Source of the DNA: Rhodococcus sp. CH91
GTDB taxonomy: Bacteria; Actinomycetota; Actinomycetes; Mycobacteriales; Mycobacteriaceae
Direction: 5' to 3'
Length of the DNA stretch: 64,000 bases
Assembly: GCF_022554085.1 (NCBI RefSeq)
Contig: NZ_JAKFYR010000007.1
Location: forward strand, 34,914 to 98,913
Position numbers and translations under genes: made by a program. The notes under the pieces were generated by a model, which saw only the letters and a list, made by a program, of their open reading frames with translations, had not been told where the DNA came from and did not search any database. Of this stretch, positions 50,869 through 59,611 are shown piece after piece (the first letter of the stretch is position 1; every line of letters starts with the position of its first letter).

Positions 50869-52635
50869 ATGGCCGGGCGCACCGTCGCGGACCAGCTCGT
50901 CGCTCAGCTCGTGGACGCCGGGGTCCGGCGGATCTACGGCATCGTGGGTGACAGTCTCAATCCGGTGGTCGACGCGGTGCGCCGGACCGGCGGCGCCGCC
51001 CGGGGTGGCATCGACTGGATCCACGTGCGCCACGAGGAGGCGGCCGCGTTCGCCGCTGCGGCCGACGCCCAGATCACCGGAGAGCCGGCGGTGTGCGCCG
51101 GCTCGTGCGGACCGGGAAACCTGCATCTGATCAACGGGCTCTACGACGCCCACCGGTCGGGCGCGCCCGTACTGGCCATCGCGTCGCACATCCCGTCGAC
51201 GCAGATCGGAACGGGCTACTTCCAGGAGACCCACCCCGATCGGCTGTTCGTCGAATGCTCGACCTACACCGAACTGATCAGTGCGCCTGCCCAGGCGCCA
51301 CGCGTCGTACACAGCGCGATGGCCCATGCCCTGGCCGGTCCGGGGGTCGCGGTGGTCATTCTGCCCGGCGACATCGCGGCCCTGCCCTCGGAGGGCACCG
51401 CCCCGCGGCTGGTCCGCACCGGGGCGCCCACGCTCGTCCCCGATCCTGCCGATGTCCACGCCCTCGCCGAGGCCGTCAACGAGGCCGACAAGATCGCGAT
51501 CTTCGCAGGAGAGGGGGTCCGGGGTGCGCGGGAGGAGTTGCTCACGCTCGCCGATACGGTGGCGGCGCCCGTCGGGCACAGCCTGCGCGGCAAGGAATGG
51601 ATCCAGTACGAGAACCCGTTCGACGTGGGAATGACGGGCTTGCTCGGATACGGTGCCGCGCACGACGGTATGCACGGCGCGGACCTGCTGCTCCTCATCG
51701 GCACGGACTTCCCGTACGACCAGTTCCTCCCGGACGTGCGCACCGCCCAGATCGACGTGGATGCCGCGCGGCTGGGCCGGCGCACCGAACTCGCCCTCGC
51801 TGTGCACGGAGACGCCGCCGCGACGTTGCGTGCCCTGCAACCGCTGATCCACCGCAAGACCGATCGCGGGTTTCTGGAACACACTCTCGAACGGCACCGG
51901 AATCTCATGCAGAAGGTCGTCGGGGCGTACACCACACCGGTCGGACAGCGGAAACCGATCCATCCCGAATTCGTGGCATCGATTCTCGACGATGTCGCTG
52001 CCGACGACGCAGTGTTCACATCCGACACCGGGATGTGCAATGTGTGGTCGGCCCGATACCTGAATCCGAACGGGCGGCGACGGTTCCTGACCTCGGCGTT
52101 GCACGGATCGATGGCCAACGCACTGCCGCATGCGATCGGCGCGCAGACGGCCGCACCCGACCGTCAGGTCGTGTCCGTCAGCGGCGACGGCGGACTGGCG
52201 ATGCTCCTCGGGGAACTCGTCACCGTCGTCATGCACCGGCTGCCCATCAAGATCGTGCTCTTCGACAACTCGACGCTCGGCATGGTCAAACTCGAAATGC
52301 TGGTGGACGGTCTCGCAGATTTCGGTGTCGACGTACCGCCCGTGGACTACGCGCGAGTGGCCGAGGCGCTCGGCATCTTCTCGCGTCGCGTCGAGGACCC
52401 TGCGGACGTGGAGCACGCACTGCGGGATGCCTTCTCCCGGCCGGGTCCCGCACTGATCGACGTCGTCACCGATCCGCGGGCGCTGTCGCTACCACCGACG
52501 ATCACGGGCGAACAGGTCAGGGGCTTCGCGCTGGCGATGTCGAAGGTCGTGATGAACGGGGGAGTGGGCGAGGCCGTGCAGATGGCGAAATCGAACCTTC
52601 GGAACGTGCCGAGACCGTCGCAGTTCGGCTCCTGA
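50869..52635 (+). CDS. poxB: pyruvate:quinone oxidoreductase (PoxB-like)
   Basis: Thiamine-diphosphate enzyme of 588 aa. The N-terminal pyrimidine-binding domain has GIVGDSLNPVVDAV and the ThDP glutamate in HVRHEEAAAFAA; the central FAD domain follows; the C-terminal PP domain has SGDGGLAMLLGELVT and FDNSTLGMVKLEM. PoxB decarboxylates pyruvate to acetate and CO2 and passes electrons to membrane quinone; the C-terminal helix (about 550-588) may bind membrane. It sits between the Ddn-like gene and ilvA. Confidence 0.88.
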   Translation: MAGRTVADQLVAQLVDAGVRRIYGIVGDSLNPVVDAVRRTGGAARGGIDWIHVRHEEAAAFAAAADAQITGEPAVCAGSCGPGNLHLINGLYDAHRSGAPVLAIASHIPSTQIGTGYFQETHPDRLFVECSTYTELISAPAQAPRVVHSAMAHALAGPGVAVVILPGDIAALPSEGTAPRLVRTGAPTLVPDPADVHALAEAVNEADKIAIFAGEGVRGAREELLTLADTVAAPVGHSLRGKEWIQYENPFDVGMTGLLGYGAAHDGMHGADLLLLIGTDFPYDQFLPDVRTAQIDVDAARLGRRTELALAVHGDAAATLRALQPLIHRKTDRGFLEHTLERHRNLMQKVVGAYTTPVGQRKPIHPEFVASILDDVAADDAVFTSDTGMCNVWSARYLNPNGRRRFLTSALHGSMANALPHAIGAQTAAPDRQVVSVSGDGGLAMLLGELVTVVMHRLPIKIVLFDNSTLGMVKLEMLVDGLADFGVDVPPVDYARVAEALGIFSRRVEDPADVEHALRDAFSRPGPALIDVVTDPRALSLPPTITGEQVRGFALAMSKVVMNGGVGEAVQMAKSNLRNVPRPSQFGS

Positions 52636-52716
52636 GACCGGGACTACCGTCACCGTCGACGGCGCGGTCCGGGGTCCGCGTTGTCGGTGCCGAGCGGGAA
52701 GTGGCAGCATTGACCG

Positions 52717-54072
52717 GTGACCTCCACCGCGCGAGCTGCCGAACCGACCCACGAGACCACCGTGCCCAGCGCGGCGGACATCGATGCGGCAGCCGAGCGA
52801 ATTTCGGAGGCGGTCGCACCGACGCCGCTCGAGCTCAGCCCCCGCCTGTCCGCTCTCGTCGGCGCGAACGTCTACCTCAAGCGTGAGGATCTCACCCGGG
52901 TGCGCTCGTTCAAACTGCGCGGGGCGTACAACGCCATGGCGCAGCTCGACGCGGCAGAGCGCGCTGCGGGCGTGGTCACGGCCAGTGCCGGCAATCACGC
53001 TCAGGGCGTGGCCTACGCGTGCCGCGTCATGGGCATCCAGGGCCGCATCTACGTGCCCACCCGCACTCCGAAGCAGAAGCGCGACCGGATCCGTGTCCAC
53101 GGCGGAGACAGTGTCGAGCTCATCGGGGTCGGCGACAGCTTCGATGCCGCCGCCGCGGCCGCCGCGGCGGATGCCGCGCGCACCGGTGCGACCTTGATCC
53201 CGCCCTTCGACGACGCCCGCACGGCGGCCGGGCAAGGCACGATCGCTCGCGAGATCCTCGAGCAACTCGACGGTGACCTCGACGTCCTCCTCGTTCCGGT
53301 CGGGGGCGGAGGTCTCATCGCAGGCCTCGCCGCGTACCTGCGCGAGCGGTCGCCGCGCACATCGATCGTCGGGGTGGAGCCGTCCGGTGCCGCGTCCATG
53401 ACCGCCGCGCTGGTCGCCGGCGGACCGGTGACGCTGCCCGAGGTCGAGCCGTTCGTCGACGGTGCCGCGGTCAAGCGCATCGGCGACATCCCGTATGCGG
53501 TCGTCTCCGAACTCGGGGCCGAGGTCGTGTCCCATTCGAGCTTGCCCCTCGTGGCCACACTGCGCCGGGAAGGGCTGGGCCGCGCGCACTTCGGGATGAC
53601 CCAGATCGACGAGGGTGCGCTGTGCACCACGATGCTCGAGCTGTACCAGAACGAAGGCATCATCGCCGAGCCTGCCGGTGCCCTGTCCGTGGCGGCGCTC
53701 GAGTCGGTGTCGGTGCAGCCGGGAGCGAACGTGGTGTGCCTGGTGTCGGGCGGCAACAACGACGTCTCGCGCTACGGCGAGATCATCGAGCGTTCACTCG
53801 TCCACCGCGGGCTCAAGCACTATTTCCTGGTGGACTTCCCTCAGGAGCCGGGCGCCTTGCGCCGGTTCCTCGACGAGGTTCTCGGGCCGGACGACGACAT
53901 CACCCTGTTCGAATACGTCAAGCGCAACAACCGGGAAACCGGTGCCGCGCTGGTGGGCATCGAACTCGGCGCTGCGGAAGGTCTTTCGTCCCTGCTCAAT
54001 CGCATGGACGCCTCACCGATCGACGCACAGCGACTCGAGCCCGGCTCTCCCGCCTACCGCTATCTGACCTAG
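52717..54072 (+). CDS. ilvA: threonine dehydratase
   Basis: PLP enzyme of 451 aa making 2-oxobutyrate for isoleucine. The PLP lysine lies in VRSFKLRGAYNAM, the substrate loop is TASAGNHAQGVAYA, and the phosphate-binding loop is PVGGGGLIAG. A single C-terminal ACT-like domain (HYFLVDFPQEPGALRRFLDEV) should sense isoleucine/valine; E. coli IlvA is longer with two. CAGCAT lies 6 nt before GTG 52717. It shares its terminal CTAG with treZ on the other strand. Confidence 0.92.
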   Translation: MTSTARAAEPTHETTVPSAADIDAAAERISEAVAPTPLELSPRLSALVGANVYLKREDLTRVRSFKLRGAYNAMAQLDAAERAAGVVTASAGNHAQGVAYACRVMGIQGRIYVPTRTPKQKRDRIRVHGGDSVELIGVGDSFDAAAAAAAADAARTGATLIPPFDDARTAAGQGTIAREILEQLDGDLDVLLVPVGGGGLIAGLAAYLRERSPRTSIVGVEPSGAASMTAALVAGGPVTLPEVEPFVDGAAVKRIGDIPYAVVSELGAEVVSHSSLPLVATLRREGLGRAHFGMTQIDEGALCTTMLELYQNEGIIAEPAGALSVAALESVSVQPGANVVCLVSGGNNDVSRYGEIIERSLVHRGLKHYFLVDFPQEPGALRRFLDEVLGPDDDITLFEYVKRNNRETGAALVGIELGAAEGLSSLLNRMDASPIDAQRLEPGSPAYRYLT

Positions 54073-55817
54073 TCCGGGCTGCCGACGAGGCTTTCCAGGA
54101 CGACGAAGGAGTGGCCGGGGATCAACACCGCGGATTCGGTGCGGTTGACCACCGGTTCGTCCCACCACAGCACCGGTCTTCCGCCCACCGGCACGGTGAC
54201 GGGATCGGGTCCGAGATTGCAGGCGACACGCAGGGTGCCGCGGTGCACGACGATCCATCTCTCCTCCTCGTCGTACGTCACGTGCACGTGTTCGAGCCAC
54301 GGGTCGGTGAGCTCGGGGCGGGCCCGGCGCAGCGCGATCAGTGCGCGATAGCACTCCAGCAGGCGGATGTGCCCACGGGCCTCGCGTTCCTCCCAGTGCA
54401 GTTTCGACCCGAGGAAGGTCTCCGGAGCCTGAGGATCGGGCACATCACCCGCATTCCAGCCGTGCTCGGCGAATTCCCGTCGACGACCCTCGACGACGGC
54501 GGCGGCGAGTTCCGGCTCGGGATGCGAGGTGAAATAGCGGAAGGGGGTGCTCGCACCCCATTCCTCACCCATGAACAACATCGGGGTGTACGGGGAGGTG
54601 AGCACGAGCGCGGCCTTCACGGCCAGCTGACCGGCGTCGAGATAGGCGCCCGGCCGGTCGCCGAGTGCCCGGTTACCGACCTGATCGTGGGTGCAGGTGT
54701 ATGCGACGAGCGCGCTCGCGGGTGTCCGACGGACGTCGAGCGGGCGCCCGTGGACACGGCCGCGGAAGCTCGAATAGGTACCGGCGTGGAAGAAGCCGTG
54801 TCCCAAGGTGTATGCGAGGCAGTCGAGCGACCCGAAGTCACCGTAGTAGCCCTGGCGTTCACCGGACACCGCCGCGTGGACCGCGTGGTGGACGTCGTCG
54901 GCCCACTGCGCCTGAAGCCCGTATCCGCCGGCGGCCCGGGGAGTGATCAGCCGCGGATCGTTCAGGTCCGATTCGGCGATCAGCGACAGGGGTCGGCCGA
55001 GATGTGCGGACAGGCGGAACGTCTCGACCGTCAGTTCCTCGAGGATGTGCGTCGCCGTGTGATCGACGAGTGCATGTACGGCGTCCAGCCGCAGTGCGTC
55101 GATGTGGAAGTCACGGAACCAGCGCAGCGCGTTGTCGATGACGTAGCGGCGCACCTCGCCGGACGCGGGCCCGTCGAGATTGATGTTGTCGCCCCAGATG
55201 CCCGGTGCTGCGGCGAGATACGGAGCGAACCGGCCCAGATAGTTCCCCGAGGGCCCGAGGTGGTTGTAGACCACGTCCAGTGCGACGCCGAGTCCGCGCG
55301 CATGGGCGGCGTCGACGAAGCGCTGCAGAGCGTCGGGCCCGCCGTAGGGCTCGTGGACGGCGTACCAGAGCACTCCGTCGTACCCCCAGCCGTGTTCGCC
55401 GTTGAAGGCGTTCAACGGCATGAGTTCGACGAAGTCGACTCCGAGGTCGACGAGTTCGTCGAGGCGTCCGATGGCGGAGTCGAGGGTGCCCTCGGGGGTG
55501 AAGGTACCGACATGCAGTTCGTAGAGGATGCTGCCGGCGAGCTGACGACCTGTCCAGTGGTCGTCGGTCCATTTCGTGTCGTCGAGTACGTGGAGGCAGG
55601 AGGGTTCGTGGACGCCGCCGGGCTGACGGGGCGACCGCGGGTCGGGGAGCACGGTGTCGGTGTCGTCGTCGAGCACGAATCCGTAGCGGGCACCGGGGGA
55701 GACATCGACGTGGGCGCGCCACCAGCCGTGGTCGTCGCGCTGCATGTCGTGGAGGGTGCCGCCGGCGAACAGCCGGACTGACGAGGGAATCGGAGCCCAG
55801 ACCTCGAAGGTGTGCAT
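54069..55817 (-). CDS. treZ: maltooligosyltrehalose trehalohydrolase TreZ
   Basis: GH13 enzyme of 582 aa releasing trehalose from maltooligosyl-trehalose. An N-terminal CBM48/E-set domain (FEVWAPIPSSVRLF) precedes the barrel motifs DVVYNHLGPSGNYL, LRLDAVHALVDH, LIAESDLNDPRL and YTCTHDQVGNRALGDR. ATG 55817 is the family start. It is separated by 4.3 kb from treY-treX, unlike M. tuberculosis, and its stop overlaps ilvA tail-to-tail. Confidence 0.93.
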   Translation of the reverse strand: MHTFEVWAPIPSSVRLFAGGTLHDMQRDDHGWWRAHVDVSPGARYGFVLDDDTDTVLPDPRSPRQPGGVHEPSCLHVLDDTKWTDDHWTGRQLAGSILYELHVGTFTPEGTLDSAIGRLDELVDLGVDFVELMPLNAFNGEHGWGYDGVLWYAVHEPYGGPDALQRFVDAAHARGLGVALDVVYNHLGPSGNYLGRFAPYLAAAPGIWGDNINLDGPASGEVRRYVIDNALRWFRDFHIDALRLDAVHALVDHTATHILEELTVETFRLSAHLGRPLSLIAESDLNDPRLITPRAAGGYGLQAQWADDVHHAVHAAVSGERQGYYGDFGSLDCLAYTLGHGFFHAGTYSSFRGRVHGRPLDVRRTPASALVAYTCTHDQVGNRALGDRPGAYLDAGQLAVKAALVLTSPYTPMLFMGEEWGASTPFRYFTSHPEPELAAAVVEGRRREFAEHGWNAGDVPDPQAPETFLGSKLHWEEREARGHIRLLECYRALIALRRARPELTDPWLEHVHVTYDEEERWIVVHRGTLRVACNLGPDPVTVPVGGRPVLWWDEPVVNRTESAVLIPGHSFVVLESLVGSPD

Positions 55818-55886
55818 CGGACCAGCATGCCCTCTCGACCGGTGCGACGCAGCGGATGCCGTGTCCGAGTCCCGTTCCCGGGCGAG

Positions 55887-55921
55887 GCAACTTTTGTTGC
55901 AGCGATGCTGCACTCGATACT
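55887..55921 (+). promoter_or_regulatory. TetR-gene promoter with two overlapping inverted repeats
   Basis: GCAAC-TTTT-GTTGC (55887-55900) overlaps TGCAGC-GAT-GCTGCA (55898-55912). GATACT at 55916-55921 is a -10, 6 nt before GTG 55928. The palindromes cover the -35 area, as expected for an autoregulatory operator, and also face the divergent treZ promoter. Confidence 0.65.
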
Positions 55922-55927
55922 GATGGG

Positions 55928-56614
55928 GTGAACCCGAAACCCGAACGCGACCGCCGACGGTACGATTCGCCGCTCAGGGCGGAGGCGGCACGCCGTACCC
56001 GCGCCACGATCCGCGATGCTGCCGCACGTCTGTTCGTTCGTGACGGCTATGTGAGCACGACCGTCAAGAACATCGCCGAGGAGGCCGGTGTCGCCGTGCG
56101 CACCGTGTTCACCGCGTACCCGGGAGGCAAGGCCGAGATATTCCGCGAGGCGCTCGACCACGCGGTCGCAGGGGACGGCGCCCGTGACAACGACGATTCC
56201 CACTCGGCCGGCGTTGCGGAGGCGGAACGGAAACGACGCGGTGACACCGTCTCCCACGTCGACCTGGTCGTCGAACAGCTGGTCGCCTACGGAACCACGA
56301 TGCTCGAACGGGCGGGGGGCCTCCTGATGACCTCCGTCGAGTCCTCCGGCGCCGACCCCGACATGCGCCGCTTCGCCGCCGACGATGCGCGGGCCACGGC
56401 CGAGAACGCCCGCACTCTCGCCGAAGGACTCGAACATGCCGGCTGGCTGCGCGAGGACGTCACCGTCGAACACGCGGCCGACGTCCTGTTCACACTGAGT
56501 TCCCCGCAGGTGCACGCCCTGCTCCGGCGCGACTGCGGATGGGATGTCGAGCGGTACCGGCAGTGGTTGTCCGGAACGTTGCGTGCGACGTTGCTGCGGC
56601 GCACCGCTCGGTGA
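55928..56614 (+). CDS. TetR-family transcriptional regulator
   Basis: A 228-aa regulator. The N-terminal HTH (ATIRDAAARLFVRDGYVSTTVKNIAEEAGVAVRTVF in two parts, about 30-65) is typical; the C-terminal ligand domain ends with DVLFTLSSPQVHALLRRDCGWDVERYRQWL. The leaderless GTG start lies behind overlapping palindromes. It is divergent from treZ (110 bp), so it may control itself and treZ; no effector can be inferred. Confidence 0.88.
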   Translation: MNPKPERDRRRYDSPLRAEAARRTRATIRDAAARLFVRDGYVSTTVKNIAEEAGVAVRTVFTAYPGGKAEIFREALDHAVAGDGARDNDDSHSAGVAEAERKRRGDTVSHVDLVVEQLVAYGTTMLERAGGLLMTSVESSGADPDMRRFAADDARATAENARTLAEGLEHAGWLREDVTVEHAADVLFTLSSPQVHALLRRDCGWDVERYRQWLSGTLRATLLRRTAR

Positions 56615-56619
56615 GAGGT

Positions 56620-57033
56620 TCAGTCGTCGGCGCGATCGTCGAGATAGAGCCAGTCGCCGTGCTCGCGTACGAACCTGCTGTGCTCACGCATGGATCCGGG
56701 GACGCCGGCTGCGATCCAGTGCGCGCGGAAGTCCACCGTGCCCGCGGAGTGGAGGAAGCCGCCACCGGTCGTATGCAGCACTTCGAGTCCGGTCCAGCGC
56801 TGATCGGGGTCGAAGTCGACCGAGCGGGGGCGCGTGGAGGGGTGCCAGGTGCGCAGCAGGTGCTTGTCGTCGCCCACGGCGAACGCCGTGTACCGCGAGC
56901 GCATCAGCCGCTCGGCGGTCGGGGCGCTCTGACCGGCCAGGAGCGGTCCGCAGCATTCGGACAGTGACGGCCCGCGGCCGCACGGGCACGGGGACTCCGG
57001 GTGGGCGTCGGCGCTGCGGTCGGCTCTGCTCAT
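56620..57033 (-). CDS. YchJ/SEC-C motif protein
   Basis: A 137-aa protein with an N-terminal zinc-binding SEC-C motif (CPCGRGPSLSECCGPLL) and a YchJ domain (APTAERLMRSRYTAFAVGDDKHLLRTWHPSTRP). The start is ATG 57033 or GTG 57039, both near an AGGGGGA. Function unknown; it converges with the TetR gene with 5 nt between stops. Confidence 0.85.
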   Translation of the reverse strand: MSRADRSADAHPESPCPCGRGPSLSECCGPLLAGQSAPTAERLMRSRYTAFAVGDDKHLLRTWHPSTRPRSVDFDPDQRWTGLEVLHTTGGGFLHSAGTVDFRAHWIAAGVPGSMREHSRFVREHGDWLYLDDRADD

Positions 57034-57119
57034 GGCCACAGTGTCCCCCTTCCGGTGCACTGCGACCGCACAGGGGTGAGGCCGGCGCGGTGGCCGGGAG
57101 CAGGCGCTCACTCGATTCC

Positions 57120-57143
57120 GGGGCCGGGGCCGGGGCCGGGGCC
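57120..57143 (+). repeat. (GGGGCC)4 hexanucleotide repeat
   Basis: Four perfect tandem copies in the 157-bp divergent gap between the YchJ and TIGR00725 genes. The G-runs on the plus strand could form a G-quadruplex in DNA or RNA. Confidence 0.85.
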
Positions 57144-57190
57144 GAAAGATGTTCTCGGACCGCGCGCTGTGGAGCGCTCCATGATGCACA

Positions 57191-57676
57191 ATGCCGAACA
57201 TGAACGCGCAGCGTTACGTCGGGGTCGTGGGTCCGGGTGAAGCCACGCCCGAACAGCGACGCATCGCCCGCCAGGTCGGGGGTCTTCTCGCGGGGCGCCG
57301 GGCGGTGGTGGTCACCGGGGGCCTGGGTGGCGTCATGGCCGCCGCCTGCCGCGGCGCGGTCGAAGCCGGGGGTACCACGCTCGGTCTGCTGCCCGGGGAC
57401 GACCGCGCCGAGGGCAACCCCTATCTGACCGTCGCTGTGCCCACCGGGCTCGGCGAGATGCGCAACGCGCTGCTCGTGCGCAGCAGTGATGCGCTGATCG
57501 CGGTGGGGGGAAGCTGGGGCACGATGAGCGAGATCGCGCTCGCGGTGCGTATCGGGGTGCCGGTCGTCGCCCTCGGTGGCTGGCGGATGCCGGCTGCGGG
57601 TGTGCTCGACGTGGAATCACCCGCCGAGGCGGTGGAGTGCCTGCATGCGCTGCTGTGGCGCAAGGACCCGGTGTGA
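57191..57676 (+). CDS. TIGR00725-family Rossmann (SLOG-like) protein
   Basis: A 161-aa single-domain nucleotide-binding protein: GVVGPGEATPEQRRIARQVGGLL at the N-terminus, VVVTGGLGGVMAAACRGAVEAGG, LLPGDDRAEGNPYL and VGGSWGTMSEIALAVRIGVPVVAL. It resembles LOG/molybdenum-cofactor-carrier folds, and SLOG domains can sense nucleotide signals; the role here is unknown. ATG 57191 and ATG 57200 are both possible; no ribosome-binding site is seen. Confidence 0.82.
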   Translation: MPNMNAQRYVGVVGPGEATPEQRRIARQVGGLLAGRRAVVVTGGLGGVMAAACRGAVEAGGTTLGLLPGDDRAEGNPYLTVAVPTGLGEMRNALLVRSSDALIAVGGSWGTMSEIALAVRIGVPVVALGGWRMPAAGVLDVESPAEAVECLHALLWRKDPV

Positions 57677-57685
57677 GTCGGCCGT

Positions 57686-57727
57686 GACGACGATGCCCGC
57701 CGATCGGAATCGGCGGGCATCGTCGTC
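57686..57727. terminator. bidirectional terminator between convergent genes
   Basis: Perfect 19-bp inverted repeat (57686-57704 with 57709-57727) around CGGA, between the TIGR00725 and amidohydrolase genes. Confidence 0.8.
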
Positions 57728-57751
57728 GGTGTCCCCGTGTGGGGCGGGCGG

Positions 57752-59023
57752 CTACGAGTTGGCGAGCTCGTAGCGGCGGCGGTACTCCTCCTTGGAGGTT
57801 TCGCTGATGTCCACGTCGGTCGCGCGGGCGCGGAGGGCTCCGACGGTGGCCTGTTCACGCGGGATGTGTGCGAAGGGATCCCAGCCGAAGAAGCGGGCGG
57901 CGTTGGCGAAGGTGATCTTGTCGATCTCCTCGTCGGTGCATCCGGCGGAATCGAGTTCGCTCTTGAGCATCTCGGGGGAGTGCGGCCAGGTGGAGTCCGA
58001 GTGCGGGTAGTCACACTCCCACGCGATGGTGTCGACGCCGAGGCGATGCCGGTTGTTCAGTCCGCTCGGTTCGGTGATGTAGCAGGCGAGGAAGTTCTTA
58101 CGCCACACGTCCGTCGGGCTCATGCCCTCGGGGAGGAAACTCGTGCCGGTCCAGGACTGGTTGACGATGTGCCGGTCGAGGCGGTCCAGCCAGGGCGCGA
58201 CCCAGCCGACGCCGCCTTCGCTCATCGCGACCTTCAGATCGGGGAACTTCCGGAACGCGCCGCTGAGCATCATGTCGGTCGCCGCGATCGTCGAGATGAG
58301 CGGCGTGAGGATCATCATGTCGTCGATGTTGAAACCCGCAGGCCGCTTGACCAGGTTGATGCCGCCGCCGATGTGCAGCGACAGCACGATGTCGTGGTCG
58401 ACGCAGGCCTTGAAGATCGGATCCCAGTGGTCCGACTTGAAGTCGGGATAACCCTCACCGACGCCGTAGGGCGTTTCCGGGATGCTGATCGAGCGGCATC
58501 CCATCGCGGCGATGCGCTCGATCTCCTTCACCGACTCCTCGGCGTCGTAGAACGGGATGATGCCGATCGGTATGAACCGGCCCGGATGTGCGTCGGGCAC
58601 CTCGCCGACGACCCAGTCGTTGAACGCCTTCAGTGCGACGAGGGACAGTTTCTTGTCGGGCAGGCTCGCGAGGTGGGTGCCGGCGAATCCGGGAAAGGTG
58701 GCGAACAGTGTCGCCGCGAGGGTGCCGTTGGCATCCATGTCGCGCACGCGCAGGTCCATGTCGTACACGGCGGGGCGCATCTCCGCGTAGCCGGTGGGAT
58801 CCATGCCCCACTCGTGCTTGGGCCACGAGACGACGGCGTTGAGGCCGGAACTGCCGACGACGGTGCCCTGGAACTGCCAGGCCTGCACATTGGGGTTGCG
58901 TGGGTTGGCGGTGAGTTTGGGAGCCTGGTCCATCAGGCTCTTGGGGAAGTGCTTCTCGAAGATGTCCGCAGGTTCGACCACGTGGTCGTCGATGCTGATC
59001 ATCACCATGTCTTCGGTGTTCAT
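57752..59023 (-). CDS. amidohydrolase (amidohydrolase_2 family)
   Basis: A 423-aa TIM-barrel metal hydrolase/decarboxylase-type protein. It starts with SIDDHVVEPADIF, where the usual HxH is replaced by DDH, as in many actinobacterial members. Further signatures are SLHIGGGINL (His), SEGGVGWVAPWLDRLDRH and WECDYPHSDSTWPHSPE. The substrate is not predictable; relatives act in aromatic or hydroxy-acid catabolism. A GGGAGAGG site precedes ATG 59023. It is a lone gene inserted between treZ and treY. Confidence 0.85.
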   Translation of the reverse strand: MNTEDMVMISIDDHVVEPADIFEKHFPKSLMDQAPKLTANPRNPNVQAWQFQGTVVGSSGLNAVVSWPKHEWGMDPTGYAEMRPAVYDMDLRVRDMDANGTLAATLFATFPGFAGTHLASLPDKKLSLVALKAFNDWVVGEVPDAHPGRFIPIGIIPFYDAEESVKEIERIAAMGCRSISIPETPYGVGEGYPDFKSDHWDPIFKACVDHDIVLSLHIGGGINLVKRPAGFNIDDMMILTPLISTIAATDMMLSGAFRKFPDLKVAMSEGGVGWVAPWLDRLDRHIVNQSWTGTSFLPEGMSPTDVWRKNFLACYITEPSGLNNRHRLGVDTIAWECDYPHSDSTWPHSPEMLKSELDSAGCTDEEIDKITFANAARFFGWDPFAHIPREQATVGALRARATDVDISETSKEEYRRRYELANS

Positions 59024-59389
59024 CCGATCCTCTCCCTGGACTGCGCAAAGGTACTGCCGGCGTCGGCGCTCACGATGAGAACTAGATTTCCGTATTCGAG
59101 AACATAAATCAAGGAAAGTGCTGAAACGGATCGAATCCGTGCCGCATCTGCGTGGTGCCCCCGCCCTGCTGCGGGAACGTGCAGAGCGGAAGTTCCCGAG
59201 CGTCCGCCAATTTCGCAGCCTTGTACGCACCGAACCTGTCGACGAGTGGTAGAAGGAAATTCTCTATTGGGAGAACAGTAATCTCATTCATGCACTCGAC
59301 TGCTGCGGGATCGCAACTTCGTAGGTTCGCTCGAGGCGAAAAAGACAAGAATGCTTGACATAAGATGACAAGCAGAGTTTACTTTTTTC
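59024..59389. other. AT-richer intergenic region
   Basis: 366 bp, clearly less G+C-rich than its neighbours, between the amidohydrolase and XRE genes. It should carry the leftward amidohydrolase promoter and carries the XRE promoter. A leftward frame of 79 codons (59109-59348, TTG start) has no ribosome-binding site or known domain and is not called. Confidence 0.5.
59355..59383 (+). promoter_or_regulatory. strong promoter and probable operator of the XRE gene
   Basis: TTGACA (59355-59360), a 17-bp spacer and TTTACT (59378-59383), then 6 nt to GTG 59390. It is the most canonical promoter in the window. CTTGACAT-AAG-ATGACAAG over the -35 is a near-perfect inverted repeat with one symmetric mismatch, a likely XRE binding site. 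Confidence 0.7.
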
Positions 59390-59611
59390 GTGCCGGGTAC
59401 ACCGAGGGACAACAGGGTTCGCGAGTTCCGCAAGAAGGCCGGGCTCACCCAGGCCGCGCTCGGGGAGGCGGTCGGCGTCAGTAGACAGAGCATCGTGTCC
59501 ACCGAGAAGGGCGATTACGCCCCCAGTGTGTACCTTGCGCTGCGTCTCGCCCGCACACTCGGCACCACCGTCGAGGTCCTGTTCCCGCTCACCACGAAGG
59601 AGTTCTCATGA
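59390..59611 (+). CDS. XRE-family HTH regulator
   Basis: A 73-aa single-domain Cro/CI-type regulator: RVREFRKKAGLTQAALGEAVGVSRQSIVSTEKGDYAPSVYLALRLARTLG spans the helix-turn-helix (residues about 9-60). The VEVLFPL ending resembles the small YozG-type regulators found beside membrane proteins. The leaderless GTG start follows a strong promoter with an inverted repeat. Its stop overlaps the next ATG (ATGA). Confidence 0.85.
   Translation: MPGTPRDNRVREFRKKAGLTQAALGEAVGVSRQSIVSTEKGDYAPSVYLALRLARTLGTTVEVLFPLTTKEFS

Noticed and set aside
57001-57240. Short rightward frame of 79 codons over the YchJ start and GGGGCC repeat
   Set aside because: Repeat-driven translation that crosses the starts of two better-supported genes.
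59109-59348. Leftward 79-codon frame with TTG start
   Set aside because: No ribosome-binding site, no domain, mixed codon use; left as part of the intergenic region.
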